Shown here: one piece after another, positions 54,231 to 62,502 of the stretch
Layout: every line of letters starts with the position of its first letter
Position numbering within the stretch: position 1 is the stretch's first letter
Assembly (NCBI RefSeq): GCF_049445995.1
Contig: NZ_JBMSDZ010000019.1
Location: 1-62,502, forward strand
Origin: Dyella_A sp049445995
GTDB taxonomy: Bacteria; Pseudomonadota; Gammaproteobacteria; Xanthomonadales; Rhodanobacteraceae
Direction: 5' to 3'
Length of the DNA: 62,502 nt
Notes under the pieces: generated by a model
The model's database searches: none
Told to the model about the DNA's origin: nothing
What the model saw: only the letters and a program-made list of their open reading frames with translations
Position numbers and translations under genes: made by a program

Positions 54231-54998
54231 ATGCGCATTGCCCTGGGCATCGAGTACGACGGCACCGACTTCTCCGGCTGGCAGCGCCTGAGCCACCGCG
54301 ACAGCGTGCAGGGTACGCTGGAAAAAGCGCTCTCCTTCGTGGCCGCCGAGCCGATCGACGTCACCTGCGCCGGCCGCACCGACGCCGGCGTGCACGGTCG
54401 CTGCCAGGTAGTGCATTTCGATACCGAGGTGCAGCGCACGCCGCGCGGCTGGGTGCTGGGCGCCTGCTCGAACCTGCCCGCATCGGTCGCGGTGCTGTGG
54501 GCACTGCCGGTGGCGGACGACTTCCATGCGCGCTTCTCGGCACGCAGCCGCCGCTACTGCTACCGCATCCTCAATCGCCCGGTGCGCGCCGCGCTCGACG
54601 CGCGCTACGTCACCTGGGAGCGCCATCCGCTGGATGCCGCGCGCATGCACGCCGCGGCGCAGGCGCTGCTCGGCGAGCACGATTTCACTGCGTTCCGCGC
54701 GATCGCCTGCCAGGCCGCCCACGCGCGGCGCGAGGTGCTGGCCGTGTCAGTGCGCCGCGAGGACGAGCAGGTGATCGTGGAGATCGAGGCGAACGCCTTC
54801 CTGCACCACATGGTGCGCAACATCGTCGGTTCGCTGCTGCCGATCGGCCGCGGCGAGCAACCGGTGGAGTGGATGTGCGAGCTGGTGGCCGGGCGCAACC
54901 GCGAGGTGGCCGGTCCGACCGCGCCGTCGTCCGGGCTCACCTTCATCGGCCCGCGCTACGAGGCGCATTGGGGTCTGCCACCGGAGGTCAGCCAGTGA
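54231..54998 (+). CDS. truA: tRNA pseudouridine(38-40) synthase TruA
   Basis: Forms pseudouridine in the tRNA anticodon arm. 255 residues; catalytic Asp in CAGRTDAGVHGRCQVVHFD. Other TruA segments: RIALGIEYDGTDFSGWQR, NAFLHHMVRNIVGSLL and LTFIGPRYEAHWGL. A TATGCT-like -10 lies at 54191, so the gene starts a new transcript after the fimV terminator. Its stop overlaps trpF (GTGA). Confidence 0.97.
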   Translation: MRIALGIEYDGTDFSGWQRLSHRDSVQGTLEKALSFVAAEPIDVTCAGRTDAGVHGRCQVVHFDTEVQRTPRGWVLGACSNLPASVAVLWALPVADDFHARFSARSRRYCYRILNRPVRAALDARYVTWERHPLDAARMHAAAQALLGEHDFTAFRAIACQAAHARREVLAVSVRREDEQVIVEIEANAFLHHMVRNIVGSLLPIGRGEQPVEWMCELVAGRNREVAGPTAPSSGLTFIGPRYEAHWGLPPEVSQ

Positions 54999-55624
54999 AC
55001 CGCACCCGCATCAAGTGCTGCGGCATGACCCGCGTCGAAGACGCGCGGCTGGCCGCCGAGCTCGGCGCCGACGCGATCGGCGTGGTGATCAGCGCGCGCA
55101 GCAAGCGCCGCGTCGACCTGGCGCAGGCGCGCGCGATCGTGGCGGCGATGCCGCCGTTCGTCACCACCGTGGCGCTGCTGATGGACGACAGCGCCGACAC
55201 GGTGCGCGCGGTGATCGAGCAGGTGCAGCCGGATCTGCTGCAGTTCCACGGCGCCGAGAGCGACGCGTGGTGCGCGCAGTTTGGCCGTCCGTTTCTGAAA
55301 GCCGTCGCGATGGGCGAAGGCGCCGCGGCACTGCCGCACCTGCGCGAATATCCACACGCCACCGGCCTGCTGCTGGACGGTCACGGCCTGGGCGAGCCCG
55401 GTGGCGGCGGCAAGACCTTCGACTGGTCGCTGATGCCGGCCGAGCTGGCGCAGCCGCTGCTGCTCGCCGGCGGCCTGCACGCCGACAACGTGGGCGAAGC
55501 GATGCGCGTGGCGCGGCCGTGGGCGGTGGACGTGGCCAGCGGCATCGAATCCGCGCCGGGCATCAAGGACGCCGACCGCATGGCGGCCTTCATCGCCGCG
55601 GTGCGTGCGGCGGATGCCGCCTGA
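54995..55624 (+). CDS. trpF: Phosphoribosylanthranilate isomerase
   Basis: Third tryptophan-specific step, a TIM-barrel enzyme that makes CdRP. 209 residues. Catalytic Cys in RIKCCGMTRVEDA and Asp in LLLDGHGLGEPGG; phosphate-binding VASGIESAPGIKD. The start is a GTG overlapping the truA stop. trpB and trpA are 1.2 kb further, beyond a divergent LysR gene. Confidence 0.97.
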   Translation: MNRTRIKCCGMTRVEDARLAAELGADAIGVVISARSKRRVDLAQARAIVAAMPPFVTTVALLMDDSADTVRAVIEQVQPDLLQFHGAESDAWCAQFGRPFLKAVAMGEGAAALPHLREYPHATGLLLDGHGLGEPGGGGKTFDWSLMPAELAQPLLLAGGLHADNVGEAMRVARPWAVDVASGIESAPGIKDADRMAAFIAAVRAADAA

Positions 55625-55730
55625 TTTCCCTGTGATGCAGCACTCGGCGCGCTGGTAATGACGCCGGAAGAGGATGGCTGTGTCGGCTACAACGCCGATC
55701 TGAGCGACTTCAACTACGACCACTACCGGG

Positions 55731-56663
55731 TCAGCGTGACCGAAGGCTTGCGCCGGCTGGCGCACGAGCCGCCTCCTCGCCGGCGAGCGCGCGCTCCAGC
55801 CACCGGGCCAGCGATGGCGCCCGCGGATCGGGACCGCGCGCGGGTGTGGCCAGCACCCAACTGGCCGAGGTCTGGCGGAAACCCCACGGTGCCAGCAACC
55901 GCCCGCTGGCCAGGTCGTCGGCGACCAGCGGCGCGGGGGCGATGGCCACGCCGAGACCGGCCAGCGCCGCTTCCAGCAGATAGTACAGATGGGCGAAGCC
56001 CTGGCCCGGGGTGTGCGGCGGTGCCGGCAGTCCGGCCGCTGCGGACCAGTCGCGCCAGGCCTGCGGGCGCGAGGCGGTGTGCAGCACCGGCTCGTCGATC
56101 AGCACACCGGCTGGCCGCCCGACGAGTCGCGACCAGCCGGCGTAGCGCGGGCTCACCACCGGACCGATCCGTTCCGGCGCAAGTGCGCGGACCTGCCAGT
56201 TGGCCGGCCAGGGCGGCGCGCCGATCAGCAGCGCGCCGTCCAGCCCGCCCAGCGCGGGCGTCAGGGGGTCCTCCTGCGCGGACAGGTGCAGCGACAGCTC
56301 GGGCAGGTCACGGCCGAGCCGGTCCATGCGCGGGATCACCCAGCGCGCCAGCACGCTGCCCGGGCAGCCGAGCACGAACGGTGCCTGCGCCGGCCGGCGC
56401 ACGCTGGCCCACGCATCGCGCAGCTGGTCGAACGCTGGGCCCGCACCGTCCCGCAGGCGCTCGCCGGCCTCGGTAAGGGCCAGGGTGCGGCCCTCGCGCC
56501 GGAACAGCGGATGGCCCAGGGCCTCCTCCAGCAGGCGCAACTGCCGGCTCACCGCGCCGTGGGTGACGTGCAGTTCGGCGGCGGCGCGACTCACGCTCCG
56601 CTGGCGGGCGACGGCCTCGAAGGCGCGCAGGGCATTCAGCGGGGGCAGCTCGCGATCGGTCAT
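55731..56663 (-). CDS. LysR-type regulator divergent from trpBA (TrpI/GcvA-like)
   Basis: 310 residues. N-terminal winged helix LNALRAFEAVARQRSVSRAAAELHVTHGAVSRQLRLLEEALG, followed by a periplasmic-binding-like effector domain. It reads away from trpB across a 126-bp intergenic region with two palindromes. In pseudomonads a LysR activator (TrpI) sits in the same position next to trpBA and responds to indoleglycerol phosphate. The role here is inferred from position. Confidence 0.85.
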   Translation of the reverse strand: MTDRELPPLNALRAFEAVARQRSVSRAAAELHVTHGAVSRQLRLLEEALGHPLFRREGRTLALTEAGERLRDGAGPAFDQLRDAWASVRRPAQAPFVLGCPGSVLARWVIPRMDRLGRDLPELSLHLSAQEDPLTPALGGLDGALLIGAPPWPANWQVRALAPERIGPVVSPRYAGWSRLVGRPAGVLIDEPVLHTASRPQAWRDWSAAAGLPAPPHTPGQGFAHLYYLLEAALAGLGVAIAPAPLVADDLASGRLLAPWGFRQTSASWVLATPARGPDPRAPSLARWLERALAGEEAARAPAGASLRSR

Positions 56664-56713
56664 GTGTGATATTTATTCACATGTCCGTGCAATCTTCTCG
56701 CTTTTTATGCGAG
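56661..56713 (+). promoter_or_regulatory. Candidate LysR operators between lysR and trpB
   Basis: Two symmetric sites: CATGTG-N11-CACATG (56661-56683), which starts at the lysR start codon, and CTCGC-N7-GCGAG (56697-56713). The spacing and dyad symmetry fit LysR-type binding boxes and would allow autoregulation plus activation of trpB. The AT-rich patch TTGACTATGCT follows at 56718. Confidence 0.6.
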
Positions 56714-56789
56714 TTTTCTTTGACTATGCTTGGCTCTCGGCACGGGCACTGGCCCGCGTCATCTCAGTTTTTCGCACAGGATGCCTGCC

Positions 56790-58019
<1,230 letters not shown>

Positions 58020-58020
58020 A

Positions 58021-58149
58021 GGCAGGAGCGAGTGGAGAGGAGTGAGAAGTGAGAGAAAGCCGCTCCTCCGACCACTCGACACTTTTGGACTTGCCACTCC
58101 TCACTCCTCACTCCTCACTCCTCACTCCTCACTCCTCACTCCTCACTCC
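58021..58149 (-). repeat. Composite heptamer repeat element, copy 2 (before trpA)
   Basis: Reverse-oriented copy of the 46841 element. The array is seven full TCACTCC units at 58101-58149 plus a partial one at 58095. The tail lies at 58021-58060. Its complement matches the copy-1 tail at 36 of 40 positions. The array has no GGAGCGA variant. It sits between the trpB stop and the trpA start. Confidence 0.95.
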
Positions 58150-58179
58150 TCTTCACTCACTTCTCGCACCTGGCCCCCC

Positions 58180-58980
58180 ATGTCCCGCATCGACCAACGC
58201 TTCGCCGCCCTCAAGACCGCCGGTCGCACCGGCCTGATCCCGTTCGTCACCGCCGGCGATCCCGCGCCGGAGCACACGGTGGCGCTGATGCACGCGCTGG
58301 TCGACGCCGGTGCCGACCTGATCGAGCTGGGCGTGCCGTTCTCCGACCCGATGGCCGACGGCCCGGTGATCCAGCACGCCAGTGAGCGGGCCATCGCCAG
58401 GGGCGTGGGCCTGGCCCATGTGCTGCGCTGGGTGGCGGAGTTTCGCCAGCGCGATGCGGACACGCCGGTGGTGCTGATGGGCTACCTCAACCCGGTGGAG
58501 ATCCACGGCTACGCGCGCTTCGCCGCCGAGGCCACTGCGGCCGGCGTCGACGGCGTGTTGCTGGTCGATTGCCCGCTGGAGGAGGCGGCCGTGCTGGAGC
58601 CGCTGCGCGCGGCGGGACTGCAGGTGATCCGCCTTGCGGCGCCGACCACCGCACCGGCGCGTATGGCGCAGCTGTGCGAGTTCGCCGAGGGCTTCCTGTA
58701 CTATGTGTCGTTTGCCGGCATCACCGGCGCGGGCCGCCTCAGCACTCGCGATATCGCCGCCCGCGTGGCGGATATCCGGGCCCACGCCAGGGCGCCGGTG
58801 GCGGTCGGCTTCGGCGTGCGCGATGCGCAGAGCGCGAAGGAGATCGCCGCGTTCGCCGATGCGGTGGTGATCGGCAGCGCGCTGGTGGAGCGGCTGGAGG
58901 GGGCGGGGCAGGCGGACGAGATCGCCGCCCGGGTGAAAAGTTTCCTCACCCCCATCCGCGCCGCGCTCGATGCACACTGA
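58180..58980 (+). CDS. trpA: Tryptophan synthase alpha subunit
   Basis: Cleaves indoleglycerol phosphate to indole, passed to TrpB by a channel. 266 residues. Catalytic Glu in DLIELGVPFSDPMADGPVIQ, Asp in LLVDCPLEE; phosphate site VAVGFGVRDAQSAKEI. ATG 58180 has no good ribosome site, as the upstream DNA is the C/T-rich repeat element (CACCTGGCCCCCCATG), so its translation may be unusual. Confidence 0.96.
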   Translation: MSRIDQRFAALKTAGRTGLIPFVTAGDPAPEHTVALMHALVDAGADLIELGVPFSDPMADGPVIQHASERAIARGVGLAHVLRWVAEFRQRDADTPVVLMGYLNPVEIHGYARFAAEATAAGVDGVLLVDCPLEEAAVLEPLRAAGLQVIRLAAPTTAPARMAQLCEFAEGFLYYVSFAGITGAGRLSTRDIAARVADIRAHARAPVAVGFGVRDAQSAKEIAAFADAVVIGSALVERLEGAGQADEIAARVKSFLTPIRAALDAH

Positions 58981-59008
58981 AACGGTCCCCTGACCGTTTC
59001 GGGTCAGG
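58980..59008 (+). terminator. Two mutually exclusive hairpins between trpA and accD
   Basis: AAACGGTC/GACCGTTT (58980-58999) and CCTGACC/GGTCAGG (58989-59008) share bases 58989-58999, so only one can form at a time. The first overlaps the trpA stop; the second lies just before the accD ribosome site. No T tract. Confidence 0.45.
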
Positions 59009-59026
59009 AACGTGTGAGGTGTTGCG

Positions 59027-59896
59027 ATGAACTGGCTGCAGAAAATCATGACTCCGCGGGTGCGCACGCAGGGCACGGCCGCCGGCAAGGGCAAGGTGCC
59101 CGAGGGCGTGTGGGACAAGTGCAACGGCTGCGGCACGGTGCTGTACCGTCCGGAGCTGGAGCGCAACCTGATGGTCTGCCCCAAGTGCGGCCACCACCAC
59201 GCGATCCGCGCGCGCGTGCGCCTCGCCGCGCTGTTCGACGAGGGCAGCGCGGTCGAGCTGTGGTCGAGCCTCGAACCCACCGATCCGCTGAAGTTCCGCG
59301 ATTCGAAGAAGTACCGCGACCGCATCGTCGCCGCGCAGAAATCCACCGGCGAGAAGGACGCGCTGGTCACCATGAGCGGCAAGCTCAAGGGTCGGCCGCT
59401 GATGGCCGCGGCGTTCGAGTTCGCCTACATGGGCGGTTCGATGGGCTCGGTGGTCGGCGAGAAATTCGCCCGCGCCGCCGAGAAGGCGCTCGCCGACCGC
59501 AGCGCACTGGTGTGCTTCTCCGCCACCGGCGGCGCGCGCATGCAGGAGTCGCTGTTCTCGCTGATGCAGATGGCCAAGACCTCCGCCGCGCTGGCGCGCA
59601 TGCGCGATGCCGGCGTGCCGTACATCAGCGTGATGACCAACCCGACCACCGGCGGCGTCTCCGCCAGCCTGGCGATGCTCGGCGACATCAACGTGGGCGA
59701 GCCGAAGGCGTTGATCGGCTTCGCCGGCCCGCGCGTGATCGAGCAGACCGTGCGCGAGACGCTGCCGGAAGGCTTCCAGCGTTCGGAATTCCTGCTCGAG
59801 CACGGCGCGATCGACATGATCGTCGACCGTCGCGAGATGCGCGACAAGCTCGCCGACGTGCTCGGCTTGCTGATGAAGGCGCCGCGCGCCGCCTGA
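59027..59896 (+). CDS. accD: Acetyl-CoA carboxylase carboxyltransferase beta subunit
   Basis: First committed step of fatty-acid synthesis; pairs with AccA. 289 residues. N-terminal C4 zinc finger WDKCNGCGTVLYRPELERNLMVCPKCGHH; CoA-binding SATGGARMQES and TTGGVSASLAMLGD. ATG 59027 after GTGAGG. In many xanthomonads folC follows; here the next gene is on the other strand after a repeat-rich gap, so synteny breaks. Confidence 0.97.
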   Translation: MNWLQKIMTPRVRTQGTAAGKGKVPEGVWDKCNGCGTVLYRPELERNLMVCPKCGHHHAIRARVRLAALFDEGSAVELWSSLEPTDPLKFRDSKKYRDRIVAAQKSTGEKDALVTMSGKLKGRPLMAAAFEFAYMGGSMGSVVGEKFARAAEKALADRSALVCFSATGGARMQESLFSLMQMAKTSAALARMRDAGVPYISVMTNPTTGGVSASLAMLGDINVGEPKALIGFAGPRVIEQTVRETLPEGFQRSEFLLEHGAIDMIVDRREMRDKLADVLGLLMKAPRAA

Positions 59897-59989
59897 TCGC
59901 GCGCTCGTTGCCCGTGCAGAGGCGGCCGTGTCGCGTGCCGTGCGCTGCCGTGGCACGCGGTTTCCCGGCATCCGGCAACCTTCCGCGCC

Positions 59990-60082
59990 GTCATGCCCGC
60001 GAAAGCGGGCATCCGCCGGGCTCCGATGCGGAAACGGACGCGGGTGCCCAGACGTCCGTCCGTCGAGCAGCGCGGGCATGAC
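59990..60082. repeat. Large inverted repeat after accD
   Basis: GTCATGCCCGCG (59990-60001) pairs with CGCGGGCATGAC (60071-60082), with a smaller ATGCCCGC-gaaa-GCGGGCAT hairpin (59993-60012) at the left end and an ACGGACG...CGTCCGT palindrome inside. The remaining 59897-60193 has no gene. Confidence 0.75.
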
Positions 60083-60193
60083 ACCGGCGCCAACGACATC
60101 GTGACATCGGCGATCCGGACAGACGCCCCGGCCGGAGCGAGCCCGACGCCTGCGGGATGTCGAGCCGGCGTCGGATGTCGGAGCCGGATCGGG

Positions 60194-61201
60194 TCAATCG
60201 CTGACGTGCAGCACCAGCTTTCCGCGATGACTCCCATCGAACAACCGGTTCAACACCACCGGCGCGTTCTCCAGCCCCTCGGCCACCGTCTCCTCGGTCT
60301 TGAGCTTCCCCTCGCGAATCCATCCGGTGATCGTGTGCACCGCCTCCTTCGTCCTGGTGTAGTCGAGCACGAGGAAGCCCTGCATGCGCAGGCGCTTCAT
60401 GATGAAGGGGCCGAAGTCGTCGCTGGGTCGCTCGCCGGAGTTGTAGCCGGCGATCAGGCCGCACAGGGCGACGCGACCGCCGATATTCATGCGGCCGAGC
60501 ACCGCCTTCATCACCTCGCCGCCGACGTTCTCGAAGTTGACGTGCACGCCGTCCGGGGTGGCGGCCTTGAGCCGCTGCCTGAAGTCGGCGGCCTTGTAGT
60601 CGACGGCGGCGTCGAAGCCGAGCTCGTCGACGAGGTAACGGCACTTGTCGGCGCCGCCGGCGATGCCGACCACGCGGGCGCCCATGATCTTGCCGATCTG
60701 GCCGGCGATCGAGCCGACCGAGCCGGCGGCGGCGGAGACCACCAGCGTTTCGCCGGGCTCCACCGGGGCGATGTCGGTCATGCCGTAGTAGGCGGTGACG
60801 CCGCTCATGCCGGCCGCGCCGAGCAGGGTGGGCAGTGGGATGCCGGGATCGGCGGGCAGGCGCACGTAGCCCTTGGCGCTCTCGTGCAGCACCAGGTAGT
60901 CCTGCCAGCCGGTGATGCCCTGCACGAGCTCGCCTTCTGCATAGCGCGCCGAGCGCGACTGCACCACGCGGCCCAGGCCGAGCGCGCGCATCACCTCGCC
61001 GATGGCCACGGGCGGCAGGTACTGCGGGATGTCGCGCATCCACACGCGGTTGGTGGGGTCCATCGAGATGTAGAGGGTCCGGATCAGGACTTCGCCGTCC
61101 TTGAGTCCGGGAACGGCTTCTTCGACGAGGTCGAAATTGCTGCGTTCGACCAGGCCTTCGGGGCGGGTCTTGAGACGGAGCTGGCGGTTGATGAGGGGCA
61201 T
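60194..61201 (-). CDS. NADPH-dependent MDR-family oxidoreductase (CurA/LTB4DH-like)
   Basis: 335 residues, zinc-free medium-chain reductase that reduces enones. N-terminal LINRQLRLKTRPEGLVERSNFDLVEE and NADP motif VVSAAAGSVGSIAGQIGKIMGARVVGIAGG; IENVGGEVMKAVL-type region reads FENVGGEVMKAVLGRMN. ATG 61201 with GAGG six bases upstream. The neighbouring SDR frame overlaps its first 118 bases. Confidence 0.93.
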   Translation of the reverse strand: MPLINRQLRLKTRPEGLVERSNFDLVEEAVPGLKDGEVLIRTLYISMDPTNRVWMRDIPQYLPPVAIGEVMRALGLGRVVQSRSARYAEGELVQGITGWQDYLVLHESAKGYVRLPADPGIPLPTLLGAAGMSGVTAYYGMTDIAPVEPGETLVVSAAAGSVGSIAGQIGKIMGARVVGIAGGADKCRYLVDELGFDAAVDYKAADFRQRLKAATPDGVHVNFENVGGEVMKAVLGRMNIGGRVALCGLIAGYNSGERPSDDFGPFIMKRLRMQGFLVLDYTRTKEAVHTITGWIREGKLKTEETVAEGLENAPVVLNRLFDGSHRGKLVLHVSD

Positions 61202-62193
61202 GGGGGCCTCGTGATTTTGTGGAGTTTGAAAGTCACTGGATCCCGGCTTGACCAGCCATTCGGCTGTTGAGAGCCGCCGGGATGACGGGTAGGTGGGTGT
61301 ACGGCGAGACGGAGGGGTGGCTTGCCCGATACGGGGTCGCTCATAGGTTCGTCATTCCGGCGAACGCCGGAATCCAGCGTCTTGATGCGGGTGCGAAGCG
61401 CGCGCATCACGCCGCCGACGCCATCCACGCGCAGCTCGGCGGCGGTGACGAAGCGGCTCTCGTCGGAGGCCAGATACAGCGCGGCGTACGCCATATCGTC
61501 CGGCTCGCCGAGGCGGCGCATCGGGTTGCCGCGGGTGAGCTTGCGGATGGCCTCCCCCTCCTCGCCGAGTTGCTGGAAGAACGGCTCGACGATGCCGGTA
61601 CGGATGAAGGCCGGGTGGATCGAGTTGCAGCGGATGGCAAGCCGCTGCCTGGCGTAGTCGATCGCCACCGATTTGCTCAGCGACGCGACCGCGGCCTTGG
61701 AGGCGTTGTAGACGGTGTAGTCGGGGTCGACTTTGTACGCGGCCATCGAGGAGAGGTTGATGATCGCGCCGGGCTGGTTCTGTTTCAGCCAGGGCAGGGC
61801 GTACTTGCAGCCGAAGTAGACCGCCTCGACGTTCACGCCCATCACGCGCTGCCAGTCCTTCGTGCCCAGGTTCTCGACGCCGCCGAGCGCGTCGATGCCG
61901 GCGTTGTTCACCAGCACCGAGAGGCCACCCACGGTCTGCGCGGCCTGCTCCAGCAACTGCGGCCACGGGGCTTCCTCGCGCACGTTCTGCGCGGCGGCCC
62001 AGGCCACGGTGGTGCCGTGTTCGGTGTTGATGGCGGCGGCCTGCGCCCGGGCTCCGTCGCCGTCGATGTCGGTGAGGAACACCCTGGCGCCGTGGCGCGC
62101 GAACAGCCGGGCCATGGCGGCACCGAGGCCGCCGGCCGCGCCGGGGATGAAGGCGCGCTTGCCGGCGAGGCGGTGGGCGGGAAGATCGATCAT
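61084..62193 (-). CDS. Short-chain dehydrogenase/reductase with abnormal read-through C-terminus
   Basis: NAD(P)-dependent SDR, 369 codons; the usual SDR part ends near residue 265. Cofactor loop GAAGGLGAAMARLF, NNAG in LVNNAGIDAL, catalytic Ser in INLSSMAAYK and YNASK (Y162, K166). ATG 62193 follows AGGAG. After GVGGVMRALR the frame runs through a palindromic repeat (61354-61373, giving LDSGVRRNDE) and a second one, then into the MDR gene in a different frame, stopping at 61084. The native stop seems lost; the last 100 residues are not SDR. Confidence 0.85.
   Translation of the reverse strand: MIDLPAHRLAGKRAFIPGAAGGLGAAMARLFARHGARVFLTDIDGDGARAQAAAINTEHGTTVAWAAAQNVREEAPWPQLLEQAAQTVGGLSVLVNNAGIDALGGVENLGTKDWQRVMGVNVEAVYFGCKYALPWLKQNQPGAIINLSSMAAYKVDPDYTVYNASKAAVASLSKSVAIDYARQRLAIRCNSIHPAFIRTGIVEPFFQQLGEEGEAIRKLTRGNPMRRLGEPDDMAYAALYLASDESRFVTAAELRVDGVGGVMRALRTRIKTLDSGVRRNDEPMSDPVSGKPPLRLAVHPPTRHPGGSQQPNGWSSRDPVTFKLHKITRPPCPSSTASSVSRPAPKAWSNAAISTSSKKPFPDSRTAKS
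61240..61283. repeat. Palindromic repeat between the SDR core and the MDR gene
   Basis: ATCCCGGC (61240-61247) and GCCGGGAT (61276-61283) flank a 28-base loop; it is read as coding by the SDR frame. Confidence 0.65.
61354..61373. repeat. Palindromic repeat at the SDR 3' end
   Basis: ATTCCGGCG-aa-CGCCGGAAT, the ATTCCGG variant of the dispersed family, following GTC. It lies just past the expected SDR end. Confidence 0.8.
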
Positions 62194-62245
62194 CGGCGAG
62201 CTCCTGGTTTGGAGCCCTCTCCCCCGGCTCGACCCTGTCTCTTGA

Positions 62246-62502
62246 TCACATCTCCGCCGGTATCTGCTTGCTGAGCCAATAGCCCTCCAGCCGTTCCTGC
62301 AGCCGGAACCAGCCATGCCAGAGCGTGTCCCAGCCGGGCCGGCCGGTGCGTTTGGTGTCGGTAAAGCCGCCCATCTTGGCGAGGGCTCGATACGCCCACG
62401 CGGCTGGCGGCGTTTGCGCGGGTGGTGCACTGTGCTCGGTGGAGACCCATAACACACGCCATTCGTCCGGACTCAGTGGCGTGGGCTCCGGCGCGGCCTC
62501 AT
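62246..62502 (-). mobile_element. C-terminal part of an IS4/Tn5-type transposase, cut by the window end
   Basis: The last 85 residues, open at the right edge: PDEWRVLWVSTEHSAPPA, AWAYRALAKMGGFTDTKRTG and PGWDTLWHGWFRLQERLEG. This is the dimerisation tail of IS4-family (Tn5-like) transposases, with the WxxLxxGWxRLQE segment. The catalytic DDE core lies beyond the window. No inverted repeat is recognisable in the 52 bp between its stop and the SDR start. Confidence 0.85.

Overview
The window looks like chromosomal DNA of a high-GC gammaproteobacterium of the Xanthomonadales, most likely Rhodanobacteraceae (Rhodanobacter, Dyella or a relative). This rests on gene content and order: prmB-aroC-asd-fimV-truA-trpF-(lysR)-trpB-trpA-accD, mrp-dcd, a lone RnfB-type ferredoxin beside nth, and a pstSCAB-phoU operon near an OprP-type porin. 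Many intergenic gaps hold short palindromic repeats of the kind common in xanthomonads. The taxonomic call is an inference, because no rRNA gene is present.

Layout. (1) Positions 1-7450: the end of a type I restriction-modification locus, with hsdS (5' end damaged or cut off), a PD-(D/E)xK nuclease-like gene carrying a one-base frameshift, a Fic-domain gene, hsdR and a YgjP-type metallopeptidase. hsdM is expected just left of the window. (2) 7525-15600: a broken small secreted-protein gene, a secreted M1 aminopeptidase, a Doc/AbrB toxin-antitoxin pair, gcvP under a tandem glycine riboswitch, a glyoxalase-fold remnant and tRNA-Leu(CAG). (3) 15720-26268: rnr-rlmB, then the phosphate module phoU, pstB, pstA, pstC and pstS (minus strand), RNase T and a phosphate-selective porin. 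Candidate Pho boxes lie before pstS and, more weakly, before the porin. (4) 26634-33551: nth-rsxB, metG, a DUF2147 protein, mrp, dcd and a lipoprotein. (5) 33596-40162: a minus-strand 5-oxoproline cassette (pcp, DUF979/DUF969 membrane pair, pxpA, pxpC, pxpB), followed by a HIT-like gene and two tandem dienelactone-hydrolase genes. (6) 40354-46828: rimO, greB with a membrane/TPR gene, a lytic transglycosylase, a conserved hypothetical and psd. (7) 47031-59896: the syntenic block prmB to accD. (8) 59900-62502: a rearranged edge with palindromic repeats, an MDR reductase, an SDR gene that reads through a repeat into the MDR gene, and the C-terminal end of an IS4/Tn5-type transposase.

How the genes work together. 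The left end is an antiviral R-M locus with accessory genes. The pst block imports and senses phosphate, and the porin would supply phosphate across the outer membrane. The 5-oxoproline cassette would release pyroglutamate from peptides, import it and hydrolyse it to glutamate. trpF, trpB and trpA supply late tryptophan biosynthesis, with a divergent LysR regulator. Several genes are visibly decaying (7525, 11764, 15221, 27956 and 41765). Two copies of a composite heptamer repeat, in opposite orientation, sit directly before prmB and trpA. I did not find a clearly new complete system. The most unusual signals are the accessory-loaded R-M locus, the duplicated heptamer element and the SDR read-through.
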